DNA from: E44-bin32 sp041573795 | Lineage (GTDB): Bacteria > Chloroflexota > Anaerolineae > Anaerolineales > E44-bin32 | Assembly (NCBI GenBank): GCA_041573795.1 | Contig: JBFFQB010000074.1 | Location: forward strand, 1 to 16,687 | DNA: 16,687 bases | Direction of reading: 5' to 3' | In this document: one piece after another, positions 13,558-16,687 of the stretch | Layout of the letters: every line of letters starts with the position of its first letter | How positions within the stretch are numbered: the stretch's first letter is position 1 | Notes under the pieces: generated by a model | Databases searched by the model: none | What the model saw: the letters and a program-made list of their open reading frames with translations, nothing else | What the model was told of the DNA's origin: nothing | Made by a program: the position numbers and the translations under genes

Positions 13558-14355
13558 ATGAATAACATCTCGAGATCACAGTCGCTGGTATGGGGGGGAC
13601 TGCTGATCGTCTTTGGCTTGATGGCATTGGTCGATATATATGTGACGCTATCCGTATGGGTCTGGGCTGGTGTCATCGCGGCGGCGGGTTTTGGTGTCTT
13701 GCTGGTCTACTTCAATGAACGCCGTGAATTGTGGTCCTTGATCGTTGCCTATGCACTGTTAATGACGGCAACACTCCTGGTCTTAATTGAATCCAACATC
13801 CTTAAAGATCCCTTCGTCGCAACCTTTGTTCTTGGGGCTATCGCCCTTCCTTTCTTGGTAGTTTTCTACTCGAATCGAACCCATTGGTGGGCGCTGATAC
13901 CAGCCTATGTGCTCCTGGCGATTGGAATCATGGTCCCCTTGCTTGAGACCAACCTACTCAACGATTCCTTTGTGGCTACCTATGTGCTGGCAACCATCGC
14001 CTTACCATTTATCGTCGTTTATGTGAGGGATCGTCAGAACTGGTGGGCATTGATACCCGCCTATGCCTTGTTGGCAATTGGCATCATGGTGGGTTTTATT
14101 GAAGCCGGATGGCTGAGGGATTTGATTATCCCTGCTTACATCATGTTTGTGATTGCGATCCCTTTCATCTATGTTTACCTTCGCAATCCGCGCGAATGGT
14201 GGCCACTTATCCCTGGCGGAGTCATGGCTGTTATGGGTCTGGGTTTTCTTTTGTCCGAACGGTCAACTCGCATCGTGGCACCCATCCTGGTGATCGCCTT
14301 TGGTGTCTTGATCCTTGTGCGCCAGTTTGTGCGGACCTCGCGAACGGATACGTAA
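13558..14355 (+). CDS. multi-pass membrane protein with tandem 52-residue repeats
   Basis: A 265-residue membrane protein of no family I can name. After an N-terminal helix pair (about 10-52, with the W-G-G-L-L-I-V-F-G-L element common in small Chloroflexota membrane proteins), it contains an internal repeat with an exact period of 52 residues: units begin at 58, 110 and 162, and a partial unit at 214. The consensus is W-W-A-L-I-P-A-Y-x-L-L-A-I-G-I-M, an acidic residue, F-V-A-T-Y-V-L, then I-A-L-P-F-I-V-V-Y followed by a charged loop. Each unit makes two membrane helices. ATG 13558 has GGGAGGG four bases upstream; the frame extends to 13459 but without support. Function unknown; the symmetry suggests a scaffold or sensor more than a transporter. 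Confidence 0.8.
   Translation: MNNISRSQSLVWGGLLIVFGLMALVDIYVTLSVWVWAGVIAAAGFGVLLVYFNERRELWSLIVAYALLMTATLLVLIESNILKDPFVATFVLGAIALPFLVVFYSNRTHWWALIPAYVLLAIGIMVPLLETNLLNDSFVATYVLATIALPFIVVYVRDRQNWWALIPAYALLAIGIMVGFIEAGWLRDLIIPAYIMFVIAIPFIYVYLRNPREWWPLIPGGVMAVMGLGFLLSERSTRIVAPILVIAFGVLILVRQFVRTSRTDT
13729..14262 (+). repeat. three and a half in-frame 156-base coding repeats
   Basis: Units begin at 13729, 13885, 14041 and (partial) 14197, exactly 156 bases apart, each after the first opening with TGGTGG. Units 2 and 3 are the most alike in protein; unit 1 has diverged most. No length drift is seen between units. Confidence 0.8.
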
Positions 14356-14484
14356 CACGCTCTATCCAGAAGACAAGCTTCAGTTCATGTAAGAGATCTA
14401 TTGATTCGAACGATGGTCACGCGATCCGGAAGGTATAGTTGAGCCGAGATGTAACAAGAGCAAGATCACAGCGGGTTTATTACG

Positions 14485-14826
14485 ATGAAAAAACAAGAAA
14501 CTTCTCCGTCATTGGAAGAAGGTGAGGGTTATGGGAACCTGGCTGATATCGTTGCGTACCAGCGTGGAGCCATCGTAAGCCGTACCTTCATGAAAACTGA
14601 AGGTGGCAATCTCACCCTTTTTGCCTTTGATAAAAGTGAAGGCTTGAGTGAGCACACCACGCCCCATGATGCCCTGGTTTGGATCCTTGAAGGCAACGTA
14701 GACTTCGACATCCAAGGGCAAAATTTCCGTTTGAAACAAGGTGAATTTATACGCCTTCCCGCCCATGTTCCCCATGCACTGAGAGCGGTAAGTCAAATGA
14801 AAATGGCGCTGCTCCTGCTCTTCTAG
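14485..14826 (+). CDS. small single-domain cupin protein
   Basis: A 113-residue one-domain cupin (Cupin_2 type). Motif 1 is G-L-S-E-H-T-T-P-H-D-A-L-V-W-I-L-E-G (53-70) with candidate metal ligands His57 and His61, and motif 2 is G-E-F-I-R-L-P-A-H-V-P-H-A-L-R-A (86-101) with His97. The spacing between His57 and His61 is one base pair of residues wider than the classical H-x-H, so the exact ligand set is uncertain. Such small cupins are metal-binding enzymes, sensors or accessory proteins; nothing nearby fixes the role. The ATG has only a weak ribosome binding site. No signal peptide. A long antisense frame covers the gene and is taken as a shadow. Confidence 0.83.
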   Translation: MKKQETSPSLEEGEGYGNLADIVAYQRGAIVSRTFMKTEGGNLTLFAFDKSEGLSEHTTPHDALVWILEGNVDFDIQGQNFRLKQGEFIRLPAHVPHALRAVSQMKMALLLLF

Positions 14827-14839
14827 CTGAGACAGTTTG

Positions 14840-14867
14840 CGACACACGCCAACATCTTCGTGTGTCG
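14840..14867. repeat. stem-loop after the cupin gene
   Basis: CGACACACG (14840-14848) pairs perfectly with CGTGTGTCG (14859-14867) around a ten-base loop, 14 bases after the cupin stop. There is no T-tract, so it may be a Rho-type or RNA-stabilising hairpin instead of an intrinsic terminator. Confidence 0.5.
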
Positions 14868-15059
14868 ATCCTTGCCAGGTACCTCTTATCCAAGCTCCAT
14901 GATCAACTATGGAAGTCTGGCAGGGGTTATCTTTCCAGTTTCTCCCTTCATGAAATCCTTATCTATGATCGCTTCTTCTGCTGATAAAATCTTCAATTCT
15001 TAGCGGGCGCGTATATATTTCTGCAGCCCTTGTATAGATGCCAAAGGAAGGGAAAACGA

Positions 15060-15833
15060 GTGAACATATTAAGATCCAGGTACTTGATCAGCGCAGCTCT
15101 AGTCCTTGTGATGGCTGCTTGTGGGACGAGTGATCCTGCTCCCAGCGCAGAAATTCAACCGCAAGTGGAGGTTCCGGAGTCATCTGCGGCGGAATCGACT
15201 GTCGGCGCAGAAGACCCTGAAAGCGAAGTAGAACCTACAGCGGAAACTACGCCTGATGGGGATGTACAAGCGACTCCTGAGGCGCTGGAGCTTTCCACTG
15301 GTGACATCGTCTTTAAATTAATTGAAGCCGAAACGGAAGCACGATTCATTATTGATGAGGTGCTACGTGGTGAGCCGAAAACCGTTGTAGGAAGCACCAA
15401 CAAGGTAAGCGGGGAGATTCTCATCAACGAGGATAATCTCTCAGTCACCCAGGTGGGTGCAATCTCGGTAGAGGCAGGAACGCTCAGAACCGACAATAAT
15501 TTCCGCAACCGGGCAATCCGCGACTTAATCCTGCAAACAAACGCGTATCCGTTAATTACCTTCACGCCAACCGCTATCGAAGGAATCCCCACCGACATCG
15601 CTGTAGGGGATACCTTCACCTTCTCGATGAACGGTGAGCTAACGATTCGTGATATTACAAAAGAAGTGACCTTTCGAGTAAATATCAGCGTGGATTCGAT
15701 GAGTGAAATCCGGGGTTCGGCCTCTGCGACCGTACTACGACAGGATTTCAACCTTACGATCCCATCCGTCCCCCAAGTTGCCGGGGTCGACCCTCAGGTT
15801 GATCTGGAAATCGACTTCCTGGCAGCACGGTAA
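15060..15833 (+). CDS. YceI-family lipoprotein
   Basis: A 257-residue lipoprotein. The signal peptide runs to Cys21 (V-M-A-A-C). An acidic, Pro/Thr/Glu-rich linker spans about 22-75. The rest is a YceI-like lipocalin-type barrel: G-E-I-L-I-N, then L-R-T-D-N-N-F-R-N-R-A-I-R-D-L-I-L-Q-T (142-160), Y-P-L-I-T-F-T-P-T (163-171), G-E-L-T-I-R-D-I-T-K-E-V-T-F (192-205) and D-F-N-L-T-I-P. YceI proteins are secreted and bind isoprenoid-like or amphiphilic molecules; the ligand here is unknown. The start is GTG at 15060, with AAGGAAGGG seven bases upstream; the frame extends to 15030 but that would cover the ribosome binding site. A strong terminator follows. Confidence 0.9.
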   Translation: MNILRSRYLISAALVLVMAACGTSDPAPSAEIQPQVEVPESSAAESTVGAEDPESEVEPTAETTPDGDVQATPEALELSTGDIVFKLIEAETEARFIIDEVLRGEPKTVVGSTNKVSGEILINEDNLSVTQVGAISVEAGTLRTDNNFRNRAIRDLILQTNAYPLITFTPTAIEGIPTDIAVGDTFTFSMNGELTIRDITKEVTFRVNISVDSMSEIRGSASATVLRQDFNLTIPSVPQVAGVDPQVDLEIDFLAAR

Positions 15834-15862
15834 AACTGTCAGAAATTCACAGGCTAGACAAT

Positions 15863-15897
15863 ATAGGCACCTATACTCTAGGTGCCTATTTCTTTAA
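15863..15897 (+). terminator. intrinsic terminator after the YceI gene
   Basis: ATAGGCACCTA (15863-15873) pairs perfectly with TAGGTGCCTAT (15879-15889) around a five-base loop, followed by TTTCTTT. It starts 30 bases after the stop codon. Confidence 0.88.
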
Positions 15898-15986
15898 ACC
15901 CCAGCGTTAGACCTATCTGCAAAATTGCCCGAGATTCGCCCGCTGCGGGATACCTGTTGGTATCCTGGAAAGGGAAATAAAATCAC

Positions 15987-16015
15987 TTTTCAATAAAAAA
16001 AAATCATGATAGTAT
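15987..16015 (+). promoter_or_regulatory. candidate promoter of the cold-shock gene
   Basis: TTTTCA (15987-15992) and TAGTAT (16010-16015) are 17 bases apart, with an A-rich spacer. Transcription would begin near 16022, leaving a leader of about 144 bases before the ATG. The hexamers are imperfect, so this is a candidate. Confidence 0.5.
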
Positions 16016-16061
16016 GTCGCCAAGGTTGCATGCACGTTCTGTCTGGAAGTCGAAAGCTGAA

Positions 16062-16104
16062 GGCCTGAGCGTAAGCAGCTCAGGCCGGTTTGGTTTCTCA
16101 AACC
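16062..16104 (+). promoter_or_regulatory. two adjacent hairpins in the cold-shock mRNA leader
   Basis: Hairpin 1 pairs GGCCTGAGC (16062-16070) with GCTCAGGCC (16078-16086). Hairpin 2 begins at the very next base and pairs GGTTTG (16087-16092) with CAAACC (16099-16104). The two stems abut and could stack coaxially. They lie in the untranslated leader, in the same place where cspA-type mRNAs carry thermosensing structure, but no T-tract follows. Confidence 0.6.
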
Positions 16105-16165
16105 CGACCACCGGGAACGAGACAAGCACCTACGTATCATCTGCCCCAAGGAGGCAAAGAGCACC

Positions 16166-16375
16166 ATGTCGGAACGAGTTCTTGGTACGGTCAAGTGGTT
16201 CAATGGAAGCAAGGGGTACGGCTTTATTGAGGTAGAAGGTCACGACGATGTTTTCGTCCACTACACCGCAATCCAGTCGGAGGGCTTCCGCACCCTGGAG
16301 GAAGGACAACAGGTGGAATTCTCCATCGAACAGGGTCCGAAGGGCTTGCAAGCAGCCAACGTCACAGTGGTCTAA
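16166..16375 (+). CDS. cold-shock domain protein (CspA family)
   Basis: A 69-residue single cold-shock domain. Both RNA-binding motifs are intact: RNP1 as K-G-Y-G-F-I (16-21) and RNP2 as V-F-V-H-Y (29-33), preceded by G-T-V-K-W-F-N and ending G-P-K-G-L-Q-A-A-N-V. CspA-family proteins bind single-stranded RNA and act as RNA chaperones or antiterminators. The ATG has a very strong AAGGAGG at a long spacing of 11 bases, which may matter for regulated translation together with the structured leader. It is a single-gene unit with its own terminator. Confidence 0.96.
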   Translation: MSERVLGTVKWFNGSKGYGFIEVEGHDDVFVHYTAIQSEGFRTLEEGQQVEFSIEQGPKGLQAANVTVV

Positions 16376-16395
16376 CAATTAAATTAAGATCACAC

Positions 16396-16423
16396 AAAAC
16401 CCCTTCAGAATGAAGGGGTTTTT
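16396..16423. terminator. bidirectional intrinsic terminator
   Basis: AAAACCCCTTCA (16396-16407) pairs perfectly with TGAAGGGGTTTT (16411-16422) around a three-base loop. The A- and T-runs at the stem base give a T-tract on both strands, so it can serve the cold-shock gene and the convergent URO-D-like gene. Confidence 0.92.
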
Positions 16424-16487
16424 CTCATTTATGCGGCTCGAATCCCCAGGGTTATGTTGGGATTGCTGCTCCTGTATCGATCTGATA

Positions 16488-16687
16488 TTACCCAATAGGG
16501 TAGGGTCCAAATTCTTCGACGGCCCGTGCCAAGGCGATGATATTCTCGGGAGGTATGTTATTGGTAATTGTGTGCACAGAGGCTACTAAATATCCTCCTC
16601 CAGGACCCAGTGCTTGGATCACGCGCCTTACCTCAGCGGCGACGTCTTCAGGGCTGCCATAAGGTAGGATCGTTTGTGTGTCAATGC
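16488..16687 (-). CDS. uroporphyrinogen decarboxylase (URO-D) family protein, C-terminal fragment
   Basis: Only the last 65 residues lie in the window; the gene continues past the right edge. The fragment reads L-P-Y-G-S-P-E-D-V-A-A-E-V-R-R-V-I, then L-G-P-G-G-G-Y-L-V-A-S-V-H-T-I and N-I-P-P-E-N-I-I-A-L-A-R-A-V. That is the characteristic end of URO-D-fold proteins, including corrinoid-dependent methyltransferases of the MtaA/CmuA type and the many uncharacterised environmental relatives. The true heme-pathway enzyme seems less likely, because the G-G-Y-L-V-A-S-V-H and P-P-E-N stretch is typical of the methyltransferase-like branch. The reading frame was derived directly by translating the reverse strand. 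It is convergent with the cold-shock gene. Confidence 0.85.
   Translation of the reverse strand, partial: IDTQTILPYGSPEDVAAEVRRVIQALGPGGGYLVASVHTITNNIPPENIIALARAVEEFGPYPIG

Noticed and set aside
15155..15751. 198-residue minus-strand open frame antisense to the YceI gene
   Set aside because: Ser/Val/Ile-rich shadow composition, no start signal, and the YceI domain is unmistakable on the plus strand.
1..16687. Mobile elements, CRISPR arrays, tRNA or rRNA genes
   Set aside because: Looked for transposase-like frames, terminal inverted repeats, regularly spaced direct repeats and cloverleaf patterns; none found. The only regular repeat is the in-frame coding repeat at 13729-14262.

Overview
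The window reads as a chromosomal segment of a Gram-positive-like or monoderm-like environmental bacterium, most plausibly a Chloroflexota member of the Anaerolineae type. This is inference from gene style: several lipoproteins with Thr/Pro/Ser-rich or acidic linkers (one carrying an SH3-like domain), an M29 aminopeptidase, a small winged-helix regulator paired with a membrane protein, paired thiolase/OB-fold genes, and many small multi-membrane proteins. Base composition is mid-range and even, with no insertion sequence, phage gene, tRNA, rRNA or CRISPR array visible. No marker gene fixes the taxonomy.

Layout, left to right. A META-domain lipoprotein on the minus strand (52-522) is followed by a plus-strand RidA deaminase (857-1231) and a monoacylglycerol-lipase-like hydrolase (1298-2146). 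A four-helix membrane protein on the minus strand (2188-2637) converges on the hydrolase. A 58-residue coiled-coil protein (2811-2987) precedes a minus-strand pair: a six-helix membrane protein (3449-4057) and a winged-helix regulator (3118-3447), separated by one base. This pair has a near-consensus promoter and a perfect inverted-repeat operator just downstream of the -10, so autorepression is likely. Then come an isoprenylcysteine-methyltransferase-like protein (4278-4799) and an SH3-like lipoprotein (4916-5776).

The centre of interest is a tight four-gene operon (6177-9512). It encodes two different thiolase-fold proteins followed by two different zinc-ribbon/OB-fold (DUF35) proteins. Both thiolase-fold proteins lack the nucleophilic Cys and the His of the GHP motif, so neither should work as a normal thiolase. 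The arrangement recalls the Ltp2-ChsH2(DUF35) retro-aldolase of steroid side-chain cleavage, but doubled. The operon ends at a strong hairpin and converges on a HI0933-family flavoprotein (9576-10877).

The right part holds mostly single genes on the plus strand: a secreted NTF2-like lipoprotein (11032-11496), a hotdog thioesterase (11548-12012), an M29 aminopeptidase starting at TTG (12210-13319), a membrane protein built of exact 52-residue repeats (13558-14355), a cupin (14485-14826), a YceI lipoprotein starting at GTG (15060-15833), and a cold-shock protein (16166-16375) with a long structured leader. The window ends inside a minus-strand URO-D-family gene (16488-16687).

Several starts were moved from the longest open frame to an internal codon with a well-placed ribosome binding site (857, 2811, 8527, 11032, 12210, 13558, 15060).
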